DNA from: Desarmillaria ectypa
Taxonomy: Eukaryota > Basidiomycota > Agaricomycetes > Agaricales > Physalacriaceae
Length of the DNA: 64,000 bases
Assembly: GCA_030407005.1 (NCBI GenBank)
Contig: JAUDYN010000010.1
Coordinates: forward strand, 930,001-994,000
Direction of reading: 5' to 3'
Shown here: piece by piece, positions 45,220 to 56,644 of the stretch
Numbering within the stretch: the stretch's first letter is position 1
Layout of the letters: each line of letters begins with the position of its first letter
Notes under the pieces: model-generated
Told to the model about the DNA's origin: nothing
Seen by the model: only the letters and a program-made list of their open reading frames with translations
Databases searched by the model: none
Program-made: the position numbers and the translations under genes

Positions 45220-47330
45220 ATGGACCGTCACATATTTCCTGAACACTCCTCTCTCGTTTTGCGTTCTCTCAAAGGTCTCGTAGGCTCTCATCCGTCTCTT
45301 ACTCTTCTACCACAAACCAAGACTGTCATAAATGCCGCACATGACCCTAGCAAAGTTGCGCTAATCTGTGGGGGCGGCGCCGGGCACGAACCTGGGTCAA
45401 CCGGTTTCGTTGGCAAGGGTTTTCTATCTGCGTCGGTCAGTGGTGACATCTTCGCTTCACCTTCAGCCAAGCAAGTCTACACCGCTGTCAAGGCTGTCCC
45501 GTCCAACGAAGGCACCATACTCATCATCACCAACTATACTGGCGACAACCTCCATTTCGGCTTGGCATGTCAGCAAGCCCGCGCTAACGGTATCGATAAC
45601 ATTGCTATTCTCCCGGTGTGCGACGATGTTAGTGTTGGACGAACGAAGGGTGCACTGGTTGGTCGACGTGCAATGGCGGGGACAATTCTTGTTTGCAAGA
45701 TTCTAGGTGCAGCTTCTGAGGCGGGGTACTCATTCCAAGAGACGCTCTCCCTCGGAAAGGCTGTCACTGGCGGTCTTTTGTCGATAGGATGCACGCTTGG
45801 ACATTGTCATGTCCCTGGAAGGGATAATGCCAAGTACGGTGTTATTGACGAAGATACGATCGAGATTGGCTTGGGTTTGCATAACGAACCTGGCGTGTAT
45901 GTAGTCAGCCCCCAGCCCCCTCCCGATAAACTTATCGAGAAGATGCTGGACCTACTTCTGAACCAAGAGGACAAGGAACGCTCCTTCGTGCCGTTTGAAG
46001 AGAAAGATAGTGTTGTGTTGTTTATTAATAACAGTCCGTGTCCGTTCCTTCTTCACGCGATATGTTTCTAATGGTGTTACAGTGGGAGGAATGAGTACCC
46101 TGGAAATGTACGCAGTTGTTGACGAAGTGACCAGACAGCTAGGTATGCTCATTCTTCACGTTTATCAATCCCTTCATGCTCAACGTCTTTTCAGAGTCGC
46201 ATCCCCTCAAAATTAGTATTGCTCGCACTCATTGTGGGTCGTTCATGACATCTCTCAATGCTCCCGGATTCTCCATCTCCCTTCTCAATCTATCCTTTGT
46301 CGCCCGTGCTCGGAATAACGGCAAGGGCGAGGCGGAGATTATTGAGCTTGTTGATGCGCCCCACGCTAGCGCCGCATGGCCGGGAAGCAACCTCTCGCTA
46401 GTCCCCGAACATTTGGCAAGACGAACACGGGAAGAGAGATTTATTGACGTTGTGGAGGAGCCTGTGGTGAAGGTAGAAGAGAGCACCACGAAAGTTCAGG
46501 GTATGTTAGCGTTTTGTTCTTTATTTGGTACACTTCTGACGCGTCCTCGTCCACGTCCAATTTAGTCGACCCCGAAACTCTTCGTCGCGTCATTAAAGCT
46601 GGTGCGCTGGCTGTTTTGGCCAGCGAATCTGACTTGACGAAATGGGATACGGTGAGGAGCGCAGACTCCGTTCCGTGATCGTTTCCTGACCAGGCTTTCT
46701 CAGATCGTCGGAGATGGTGACTGTGGGGAGACTTGCGCCGCAGGTTCAAAAGCTATATTGAAAGCCCTTGACAATGGTCTTGGAAAAGACGGCGAACTAG
46801 TTGGTGTGCTTAGAGAAGTAACTGAAACGATTGATGGTTAGTCTCTGCCCTAACCCCGCTCTTTTCGGATATTGATGCATTTATTCCCAGACACCTGTGG
46901 CGGCACCTTGGGCGCCATTTACAGCATCTTCCTCGCCGCTCTCACTGCCGAGGTCCGTCTACTTGGCGCTGAGGGCCGGGAAGTGAACATGGGGATGTGG
47001 GGTGAAGCGGCCGGTCGTGCGATTGAGACGTTGGGTCATAGCACGAAAGCCCGTGTCGGTCACCGCACGGTCATGGACGCGCTGATTCCTTTCGCTGAGG
47101 GTCTTTCGTCTGCTTCTTCAACTTCTGTTTCAGAGACAGAAATCCTGCGGGAAGCTATCAACCGGTGTGTGGCTGGAGGTGAAGGCACGAAAGATCTAGT
47201 AGCGAAATTGGGACGGGCGACGTATGTCGGTGAAAAGGAGTCAGAGGGCGGTCTTCCTCCTGACCCTGGTGCGATGAGTATGGTTGCTTTCTGTCGCGGG
47301 ATTGGAGCCGAGCTTGGAATTCATCTATAG
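45220..47330 (+). CDS. dak1: Dihydroxyacetone (glycerone) kinase
   Basis: Phosphorylates dihydroxyacetone to DHAP with ATP, in glycerol use and detoxification. Exons: 45220-46033, 46083-46142, 46195-46500, 46566-46651, 46704-46836, 46891-47330 (612 residues). The DhaK half holds GGGAGHEPGSTGFVGKG, VSGDIFASPSAKQV, ITNYTGDNLHFGLA, and GCTLGHCHVPGR, whose His is the likely covalent substrate-binding residue. After a linker the DhaL half holds the Mg-ATP motif GDGDCGETCAAGS and DTCGGTLGAIYSIFLAAL, then HRTVMDALIPF. The family usually reads HEPAHAGF or similar where this one has HEPGSTGF. The start MDRHIFPEH aligns with the usual family start; an upstream in-frame GTG is not needed. Confidence 0.93.
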
Positions 47331-47720
47331 AATGGGAAGCTTCGGTTGATTTTCGTTTTAGGATGATAGCTCGGACACTCATTCACTCACTCGCACATGC
47401 AAATGTATAGACTAAGATCTGATAAATGTAATGTAATATGGATACCTTATGCTTACCAGTATTCAAGCTACGAGGGCAAGTACTCCGAATGGTAGCCGGT
47501 ACAAGTTTGAGTACTGGTACCTGGACGTTGTGAGACCGCAGCAAAACCCCAAAAGAATGGTGTCTCAATGCTATTAAAATACGCTCGAGTTCTCCACGGA
47601 TTCTCAAAGCATCTTCCGGAAATAAAGTAAATAACTAATTTTCCAATTTCCAATTCAAAATTGGTATTGCTGTGTCGCGCGTTTAGCTTTCTGCACTACT
47701 ACTGCCACCTGCTTTCCTCC
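47331..47720. other. Intergenic between dak and UBX genes
   Basis: This holds the 3' end of the kinase mRNA and the promoter of the UBX-domain gene. A short palindrome-like TTTCCAATTTCCAATTCAAA lies near 47640-47658. No gene seen. Confidence 0.4.
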
Positions 47721-49561
47721 ATGGACGGCCTCACATCTTCGCAGCTACAAGCGCTGAACCAGTTGCGTGACCTTACAAATGGCGGTGACGACGACGTTGC
47801 AATTGGGGTGCTCTCCAGCGTGGAATGGGATGTCCAGGTATGCAGGCGACTTGCTTGAATTATTCCTCTATTCTGACACCTGGAACAGCGGGCAGCAGAC
47901 ATGATATTCGGAACTGGCGCTGGGTCTGCTCCTCCTCCGAGACACGTGGAGCGGTTCGAGGTAGACGACTCGCAGCAAGGCGTGGACGATGACTGGCCTC
48001 AGGTACGCTGTAATACTTCCGCTGTGGTAGCCCTCGACCCACGCCTTTACATGTCTTACAGCGAGCAACGTTTCCCTCCAATCCCAGGCCCTCAGCCCTA
48101 GTCTCTATCTTCACCTACCCACTGCACATCCTTTCATCCATATTCCGATTCATATTCTCCGTGCTCCGAATACCGATACCGCACATCCCATTCCTGTCTC
48201 TGCACTTTTACCGACCCGTTTCTAGGACGTCTCGGGGCCCTGATAGCTGGATACGTGATCTTGAGGAGGAGACTGGGGCGTTGTGTATTGGGCGCGCGAA
48301 GAGCCAGGGCCGGGGTGTGGCTTCGGGTGTTGCTGGACCGTCCACCTTGACGGCGCGTGGAGACGGCTCGGATGATGGCCGGAAGTACCTTCCTGATTTC
48401 TCACTTGGGACGTATGAGAATGCCCTCAGACAGTGCCAGAAGGAGGCCAAGATTGGGTGTATTGTCTTGGTTAGCGAGGAACATGATGATGATGCGGAAT
48501 TCAAGAGGTTGATACACCTACTAGTACTTTATCATTTGTTTTATTTGCTAACGCATTCTTCTTCTAGGACGACTCTGACTGATCCAGACTTTGTAAACTT
48601 CCTCACTAATAATGACTTTATTGTGTGGGGCGGGGACGTCCGGGACCTCGAAGCGTACTCTGCTTCGGAAAAATTGCAGGCCTCTACGTATCCCTTTGTT
48701 GCTTTTGTCGCGATACAGCCAACGAGACATTCACAGTCCTCTTCGCCCCCTCCTACCCTTACAGTACTCTCCCGCCATCAAGGCCTGCGCGAAACTACAG
48801 CACCAAAGCTGCTCAGTCACCTCCAAGATAACCTTATCCCGCGTGTCCAGCCTTATATAGAACGTGTGCGTAACTCTCAGCGTGCCCTGGAACGGGACAG
48901 GACGCTACGCCAGCAGCAGGACCAAGCGTTTGCTGATACCGCGCGACGGGATAAGGAGCGGATCCTAACGAAGATGGCCGAGGAGAAGCGGGTTGAGGAA
49001 GAGAGAAGGGCCGAAGACAGGAGAGTGCAGGAAGAGGCGGCAAGGCAGCAGAGAGAGATTGAAGAACGGAAGAAGAGGGAGTCGGAGCGTATGGTTTGGA
49101 GGCGCTGGGTGAGATCTGCGCTTGTGAAAGCTGAAAATCCATCGGACAGGCTGAGAATTGCTGTGAGGTTACCTGAAGGGCAGAGGCTCATGCGACGTTT
49201 TGGGACGACTGACACGTTGACGGCTCTCTACGCGTTTGTGGACAAGGAATTTATTCCAGCGCAGTTTGCTGCTCAGGACGATCCGCGGAGTCCGCCGGAG
49301 GCTGGGGACATAGAGAGCAAGATTAAGGAGATGGGTGGTCAGCAGGATTGGTGGGGGTTTACGCTGCACTCGGCGTATCCTAGAGTGGAAATTCCTTGGG
49401 AGCCTAGGAAGAGGCTGGGAGATGTTGCATGCTTGAAGGATGGTGGTGGACAGTTGATTGTTGAGATTTCTGGTGGTGATAAGAGAAGATTTTCGATGGG
49501 GAAGGCTAAGGCTAAGAGCGAGGACGATGGGTACGACACTGAGGAGAGCGATGACGAGTAG
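47721..49561 (+). CDS. UBX-domain ERAD factor, Ubx2/FAF2 type
   Basis: An ER or lipid-droplet membrane adaptor that recruits Cdc48/p97 to ubiquitylated proteins. Exons: 47721-47837, 47889-48002, 48062-48507, 48568-49561 (556 residues). Order of domains: an N-terminal UBA-like helix set (LTSSQLQALNQLRDL, WDVQRAADMIFG); a hydrophobic hairpin (FTYPLHILSSIFRFIFSVLR); a thioredoxin-like UAS domain (CQKEAKIGCIVLVSEEH, DPDFVNFLTNNDFIVWGGDV, YPFVAFVAIQP); a long charged coiled coil (RDKERILTKMAEEKRVEEER); and a UBX domain (LRIAVRLPEGQRLMRRFGTT, LYAFVDKEF, FTLHSAYPRVEI). The tail is acidic. The architecture matches Ubx2/UBXD8 throughout. Confidence 0.9.
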
Positions 49562-51003
49562 AATAGAATAGTAAATCATGTTTATTATGAGACGTATGAA
49601 TGTATGTCTTAAAACTAAGAAAGAAGCCATGAAAGAGAAAGGCAACATTCAACTCTATACAGACGAAAGTCACAGAGACGCCGTGGATCCGTAGGTACTT
49701 CAAAACGAGGCACTACGGCAGAGCCTCTGCGATATATTGATGTTCCACGGACGTAACAGGCTCCTGCTTGGGGTACGAGCGAGGATCCTTGACTTGGTCT
49801 GTGGGATGCGATAGAGGAAAGAAGGAGAGGAAAAACGGTGAATTTATTGAGGTGGTCGTTATTAGAGTACGAAGATAAAAAATATCGGTGAGCCGACGCG
49901 CAAGATATACAGTTGCTTTGTCAGCGTTCCCACACTCAATGCCGAGCCTTTTGCCGTACTCTCTGTGCTGGTTTTACATGGAAATGCAAGTGAAAATAAT
50001 GTCGACGGACCCGTAGCACCTTCATTAATCATTAGTCACTACACTAGGAAATTTATATATCTCACATTTATATACTATAATTTCATTCTACAAATTAACA
50101 AGTGCAACCGTAACGAAATGCCAATGTTGCAGGTACACTGCAGCCCTCTACCCTGGCCAAGCCTTGACCGGCCCAAGCATGTGTGTTGTCATGCTAGATC
50201 GCACTTCTAGCTTCAACCACATGTGCAGAGTTTACTGCATCTTGATGAAAAACTTCAATAATACATGGCAAGTCATCTGATGCCCCATTACATTGATACA
50301 AGGCAAGAGCATGATGTGCAACTCATTTCCGAGTCGATCAGACGCAATGCAGAAATTCCTGAATATACGTCTTTTTTCTGACTCAATGGACTTGAAATAT
50401 CGTTCATAGATGTTCTTGAATAAATTTACAGGATGAGCAGGCAATAAATGCGGCCTGTAGGAGGTCGACATTAGCAACAGTTGCACTGCTGACCAGAGTT
50501 GCACGTACTGACGAAGACATTTCTGATATCATGTTCTTCGACGAGGAAGAGTCCTAGCATGGAGATACTGTTTGCTTCGTTACTAGCGAATGTCCGGTCC
50601 AAATACAGCAAGCACCCCCCAAATTGGCTAGCTCCATCGATGAGCACCACTCAACAGAGCTTGAGCCAAGTCCTTGACCGCGCTGAAAGAGACAGCGGGC
50701 TGTTGGACGTCGAGCTGAATTCTTGTTCTATGGAACTAGAAAATAGTAGTCACGTCAGTTTCGGGGTAAAATAGATAAGCGCTAGTATGCTTACTTTCAT
50801 TCATTATAAGTCCGGAAATTCTTATCAGAGCCGCAATACATTCGTTTAGCTCGTTACATCGATTTTCAGTCTTCTCTACTGCATGGATTAGACTCTAAAG
50901 ATTCGCCCGCCATCCAAACTACGGACATATCCGCGGCATCTTGTGTATATTAGCATCATACAGGAGTTTAAAGACTAAAAATGCCTTACTTTGTACACCT
51001 ATC
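49562..51003. other. 1.4-kb gene-free stretch
   Basis: AT-rich, especially 50030-50110. Short frames on both strands (for example 50499-50774 plus) show no motif. No RNA gene recognised. Confidence 0.4.
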
Positions 51004-51670
51004 ATGCCCAGAGTCCTAGTCGTAGGCGCATCACGAGGTTTGGGCTTGGCTATCGTCAAAGAGTTACAAAGCCGGCCCTCGACCACCGTCATTGCCACAA
51101 TGCGCAGCTCTATTCTGCTCGAAGGCATCGATACCCTCACCGATGTCGATATTTCCTCCGATGAGTCGATTGCTACGGCAGCGCAACACCCTCTCGTTCA
51201 CGTCCTCCATGTGATCATCATCAATGCTGCCATAGGCGCTCCCGGAAAACTGCTCTCCACTTCCACGGACACCCTAGCCGAGTACCTCTCCATTAACGTT
51301 GTCGGTCCGCACCGCGTCGTATCTGCCTTCGTCCCCGCGCTCAGAAAAGGCAAAGACAAAAAGATTGTTCTCGTTTCCTCTCATGCTGGGTCGCCGCACA
51401 CATAGATTGGCAACGTGTTTAGCCTTATGGGGCCATACGCCGTCACCAAGGCAGGTTGCAATATGCTGGCAGTACAGCACCATAACGAGCTGGAAGAGGA
51501 GGGATTCATTGTAGTCCCGGTACATCCAGGGTGGGTCGCGACTGGTATGGGCAAGCTTTTGGGAGCTGAAGGGATTAAGCCGAGGGATGGGGCGCAGGGA
51601 AATGTGCTTATCGTAGAAGGGTTATAGTGCCAAGTTTTTCCAGTTTGGCGGGACGCTATTGCCGTGGTAG
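51004..51670 (+). pseudogene. Short-chain dehydrogenase/reductase, broken
   Basis: A near-complete classical SDR: VLVVGASRGLGLAIVKEL (NAD(P) motif), IINAAIGAPG (NAxG-type), SINVVGPHRVVSAF, KKIVLVSSHAGS, GPYAVTKAGCNMLAVQHHNE (catalytic Tyr and Lys), VVPVHPGWVATGMGK. Two lesions: an in-frame TAG at 51403-51405 just before the active-site Tyr, and a frame change after IVEGL near 51627, beyond which another frame reads the normal ending AKFFQFGGTLLPW and a stop at 51668-51670. No intron with normal borders removes the TAG. It looks like a recent pseudogene of a sniffer-like carbonyl reductase. Confidence 0.8.
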
Positions 51671-52559
51671 CGAACGACTACCTATAAGCATATATTCGCC
51701 ACTAGACCATCTTAAGATGCCCAAACGCGCAGTTGTACTGTAGTTCCCCAGTTGTCAGCACTGATGGACTGGAATGAACAAGGATTGCTACTGTAATCGC
51801 CGTACCGCAGCAGAATCCAGAATTGCGTGAGAGTACCATCATGATCTTGAATGAAACGGGATAAAGAACATCTTCTCCTTATATAGCAAGCTGAAGGGAT
51901 CCAAGAAGAGACGTTGTGGGCAGAGCCATGTCAAGGGCTGGATATCCCTGGTAACTTTGAATCCATGATGAACCAAAATATCCGGGCCGTATCCGTAATG
52001 CGGTGTTTCTGCGGCAATATGCAGTGAATGCGGCAAATCGGACATGAGTCAGACAGTCGGACGTAAGAACGAGGAAGGCGGCTGGTAAATCCCGACGTAC
52101 CTCAATATTCAGGGCCGTCAAAAAGCAGATCTGCCGAAGTGCCGAGTTGCATCCTTACAAATCATCATGGAGCATTTTGTTGTCGCGTATCTCTCGCCTG
52201 TTCCGTCATCTGTGCTGGTCTATCACAGATTGAGCGGCGCGTCCGATCCGACGAGGTCGGGCCCGAGTATTTATCTCGAAGATGGTGACCTCTTCAATCT
52301 CAACCTTAAATGACGGCTATATCACCCTCTCCGACTGACCTTGACGGTAAACGACTCCGAATCTAGATGATGCCGTGTAGTCGACTTGTGACTTTGGCGC
52401 AGCTTCTTCTTTCGGGCGTCCATGTTGCCGGTGAAAAAGTTGAATGGAATTGATCTGCCAGTAGGAACCTTTGAAGTAGGCGTGAAATAACTTCAAATTC
52501 GCTTAATCTAAAAACACAATCTTACAGTTGATCGTTGTCCGAATGTTATCGTGTCTTCT
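51671..52559. other. Intergenic, no gene recognised
   Basis: The stretch between two pseudogenes. No motif found on either strand. Confidence 0.35.
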
Positions 52560-53984
52560 AACGAAAATTTGACAGGCCATAACCTACCTCTGCAGCATTG
52601 GATATATGTAAGGCGCAATTTTATGTATAATCTATCAAATGTCTATAGTTATCTCCAAAGGCTTTCTGTAGGTGTGAACAATCCATTTCTTGGGCCAAGG
52701 GGAGTTCGTCTTCTGAGGCATTTCCGGGTACAATCCCTCTTATTTCACAAGCAGCGTATCCCTCTGACGGATACGGTTACAGTTTCTTTGGGTTGTTTGG
52801 CACATATTTCTGTCTAAAGTATCTCTCGCTCTCGGATGCTACAGTCTTGTCATTCCTTGCTCCTTTCTGTACTGGGATATCTGGAGCTATATTCCTGAAG
52901 GGAAAGTATAACTACCGATAAGCCTTAGCAGGATGTACGTGTCTGTTCTTGGGACATACCATCGGTGCTAAACTGAATTTTTTTATCCAGTAAGCAGCCT
53001 GGTTGGCGTATAGCCGTAACATCTCAGGAAAGACTCACAGCCGTAGGGTATGAGAAAACTCCAATATCAGTAACAGTTTGCCACGGCTAATACAAAATTT
53101 AGTATCGCACTTATTGGGGTTTTAGGTTCCATAGGCGCTTGTGAGTAAATGAGCGTCGCTCTGCTTAGTATCAGTCAAGCTGAATACCACAGATACATCT
53201 TTATGCGCAATCGACAAACGTGCCCATCCTCCACACGCCTTGGTTTCGTTTTCTGCGCAAAGCGTCATCGTTGTGTCTATCAGGAAGGCCGCTGAAATCC
53301 ACGAGCAGGCATGCGAGCTCATACGGTTTTTGTCAGTATGATAGTAATGGGCACGCCACCCGTCATTCCGACACAACTCTAGTGGGGAGTGTTGCTAGCT
53401 GTGATAGTTTTCTGGGTTTCTTTGCACAGGTCGGGTAGCTTTCTGTTATGCAGCATTTAAATCAACTGACGTCCGATAGGTTGCCTTGACTATGGGACTC
53501 CAACGAGAGACGGCAGGGCGTGGTAGGATAGCCGTCTATACACAGGTATAAATATGCTCTTATCATGAGTTCATGCTTTTTATCTCATACCTACCCAGAT
53601 TACCTTTGTAGCGTTTGCAGAGAGGATATTCTTCCATTCTAAACCGCAGGTGCATTCTGTGTCGAGAACCATCATTATCATTTCTTCTGCGTTATACGTT
53701 GCTATGCGTCTTTTATTTCTTCTCATTCTACATGGAGATTTACTCCTTACCTCTAGGTTACGAAGAAGAGGCGCAAGCAGGCTTGCCACACTTCAGATGA
53801 TGATATCGCCCTTGAGGAGGGACCTCTTAACGGTTTAAATAACGATAAAGATCTGTTTGAGTCGGCCGTCCCTGTTGATTTGAAACGACGGTCTTCGAGG
53901 AATTTTGACTCTGATGAGGAATTGATGGGTCCTACGCCATCCGGTTCTGATTCTGAAGAGGTAATACCCCAGAAATTTGCATAG
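52560..53984 (+). pseudogene. EamA/DMT-family transporter, broken
   Basis: Pieces of a ten-helix drug/metabolite transporter in order: VNNPFLGPRGVRLLRHFR, FFGLFGTYFCLKYLSLSDAT, VLSFLAPFCTGISGAIFLKG (~52700-52910), TMGLQRETAGRGRIAVYTQ (~53490), ITFVAFAERIFFHSKPQ (~53600), RTIIIISSALYVA (~53665), and a polar tail with DIALEEGPLNGLNNDKD and DSDEELMGPTPSGSDSEE ending at 53984. Lesions: a TAA at 52919-52921 where the family has an acidic residue, and a one-base frame mismatch at the intron after RLLRHFR. Substrate unknown. Confidence 0.65.
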
Positions 53985-54725
53985 ACTAACTCTCTATAGA
54001 TGCCAACATTTTTAGAAACATTTTATTCATGCTTCCAAATCGATATGCTATACTTCATTTGTGATTCCTCAGATTGGTTGGCTGACGCAAAGCCGAAGTG
54101 CCGGCAGGGCTATTGTTCTCTTTTCCTCAATCGAACCGTGATCATCATCTGTTTTTTCTTCCGACTTCGAGTTCCTCCTACCAGCTTAGATTCCATCAAT
54201 GTCGTCGTCTAGTCTGATATCTGCGTCAAATAACGGCTACTTGGGCGACTATCGATCAAGATGGGACACTGCCCTTCGTCTTTTCACTAATGACAATACC
54301 GGTCTGTTGCTCGTTTTCTTCGCACTGAAGATCCCGCACTTGAGGAGGGATAGCTTAGAAACGTAAGAAATCCTACTTCTCAATGTAATTCTACTGAAAT
54401 AGAGCTCTAGAAATGGGGCCAGAAGGTATCCTGTGACGATTCGGATGGATAATTCATGTTCTGCCGCGTAACTCCTGCCGCTGCTCACGTTAGAAACTCA
54501 CATAGAAAAGATAGCGAACTATCGTATAGTTGATAAAGTCTTTTGTAACATATCGTACAGTACTATGTAAATTCATCCATGTTGTTCATTGGACACTTAG
54601 GGAGCCCCCTAACCTGTCTTTAGCCCTAACCCTAAGCTTGATCAGACACGTCTTTACTTTTACCGTCACCATCACCCGAATTCTTGGTATTCACAGTAGG
54701 GAATCCGTTTTTACCTGCTGAAGAA
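53985..54725. promoter_or_regulatory. Upstream region of coatomer delta with telobox-like motif
   Basis: No gene recognised. At 54624-54640 (minus strand) it contains CAAGCTTAGGGTTAGGG, identical over 17 bases to the block before REV1 (7351-7367). This is ~86 bp before the coatomer ATG at 54726. A regulatory role is inference. Confidence 0.35.
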
Positions 54726-56644
54726 ATGGTATGAGCTGTTGCGATATTCTTGTGCATTGCTCACCTGCAATAGGTTGTACTAGCAGCATCAATATGTACA
54801 AAAGGCGGTAAAGGTATGCACTTACCGCCATCACGTCCTCGTTTCGCATTTATACCTTTCCAGCCGTCGTCTCCCGCCAGTTCCGTGACATGACGCGAGC
54901 GCGAATTGAATCCCTCCTCGCATCGTTCCCAAAACTAATACCCACCAACACGCAACACACCACTGTCGAAACATCGGAAGTCCGTTATGTCTACCAGCCG
55001 CTCGAGGACTTGTACATTCTTCTCATCACAAACAAAGCCTCCAATATTTTACAGGATATCGAGACACTTCACCTGTTTGCTCGGGTGGTGTCGGATTTGT
55101 GCAGGACAGCCGACGAGAGGGAGATCCTCGTCAAGGCATTTGACATCCTGGGTGCCTTTGACGAGATCGTGAGCTTGGGATACAAGGAGAACGTCAGTCT
55201 CATGCAGGTTCGGAGTGTTCTGGAGATGGAAAGTCATGAGGAGAAGATCCAGGAGATCATTGCTAGGGTGCGTACACCTAAATCTTTTCCTGGCTCATTG
55301 TGTTGATCTTTTCATTCAAGAACAAAGAGGCGGAAGCCAAGGAAGAGCTCAAGAGGCGTGCCAAACAGCTTGAGATGCAACGACGTGAGCAGCAACGCCG
55401 CGCAGCTTCTACTGGCGGCATGAACGCGTATCTCGGCGGTGGGCCCACTGGATACTCTCAGGTGCCAAGATTCGAGGTCCCGGAGGCTACTCCATCAAGA
55501 ATTACGACCTCGTCTCCTGCACCAATTTCGTCGCGCACACCGGCATTCAAGGGCTCTGGTATGAAGCTGGGTAGCAAAAAGACGAAACAGGCCGAGCTGC
55601 TTGATGCACTGGGCGGTGAGGTCCTGGCGCCCCCCACGCCTGAGGTATCTGCACCCCCGACGCCTACAGTATCTTCTGAGTCTGCCCACCAAAGCACTGG
55701 GAGGGGGAGCCTACCGGAAGTGGAGGCTGAGAGGTGGGCTTATGCCGAGTTTTATCTTCGCAGTCGATGTTGATCTTACTCTAGTGTTCATATCGTTATT
55801 AAAGAGCAGATCAGTCTTTTGTTGCATCGCGACGGAGGCGTAGAGTCTATGGAGCTCAAGGGCGATATGAACCTTCAAATTTCCGACGCCGAGTTTTCCC
55901 ATATCAAGATTCTACTCTCGAAACCACAGACGGACTTCGGCGGGCATCATTTGCAGTTCAAGCACCATCCTAATGTTCTCAAATTTTCTCCGGGACAGCA
56001 GGAGCGTGTGGTCGCGCTGAAGGATCCTAGTAGGGCTTTCCCTTTGCACCAGAGTATTGGTGTGCTCAAGTGGAGGTACGCTGGTACCGACGAGAGCAAC
56101 GTTCCTTTATCTAGTACGTTCTTCTCTCTTCATGTCCTGTGCTATTTGTATTCATTTACGCGTCCTTCAGTCAACTGTTGGCCCTCACCGAACAATGACG
56201 GAACATGCGAAGTTAGCATTGAGTATGATCTCGAAAATGAAAACGTCTCTCTGTACGATGTCGTCATTTCGATCCCTCTTCCGTAAGGTTTCTCCCACGC
56301 TGCTGTTGAGCATTTTATTGATCTGCCTCGCCCATGGGTTTCGTAGTGATGGCTCATATCCTACCGTCTCATCTCACTCGGGAGAGTGGTCTTTGGAGCC
56401 CTCGTCTCACTCTCTGGCATGGTCTATTCCCCTTATCTCTGGTTCAGATGACACGAAGACTGGGTCGATGATCTTTACTGTTGGGGGTGACGACACGGGC
56501 GCTTTCTTCCCTGTCCAGGTCAGGTTCATTGGTTCGGGTAGCTTGGCGGGGGTTTCTGTTGCGAGCGCCTCCAAGATTTCGGGCGAAGACGTGGTGTACT
56601 CGGTCGACTCGACCGTCACCGCTGATAAGTATTCCGTTGTGTAG
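54726..56644 (+). CDS. RET2: Coatomer subunit delta
   Basis: Part of the COPI coat for Golgi-to-ER vesicle transport. Exons: 54726-54728, 54774-54813, 54864-55267, 55321-55733, 55785-56113, 56171-56282, 56347-56644 (532 residues). The first exon carries only the ATG; the second then reads VVLAASICTKGGK and the third VVSRQFRDMTRARIESLLAS, the exact family N-terminus (longin fold). Further motifs: YVYQPLEDLYILLITNKASN, DIETLHLFARVVSDL, a charged coil (KEELKRRAKQLEMQRREQQR), a Pro/Thr/Ser linker, and the mu-homology domain (GGVESMELKGDMNLQISDAE, INCWPSPNNDGTCEVSIEY, GEWSLEPSSHSLAWSIPLI). It ends at DKYSVV. Complete by comparison with the family. Confidence 0.94.
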
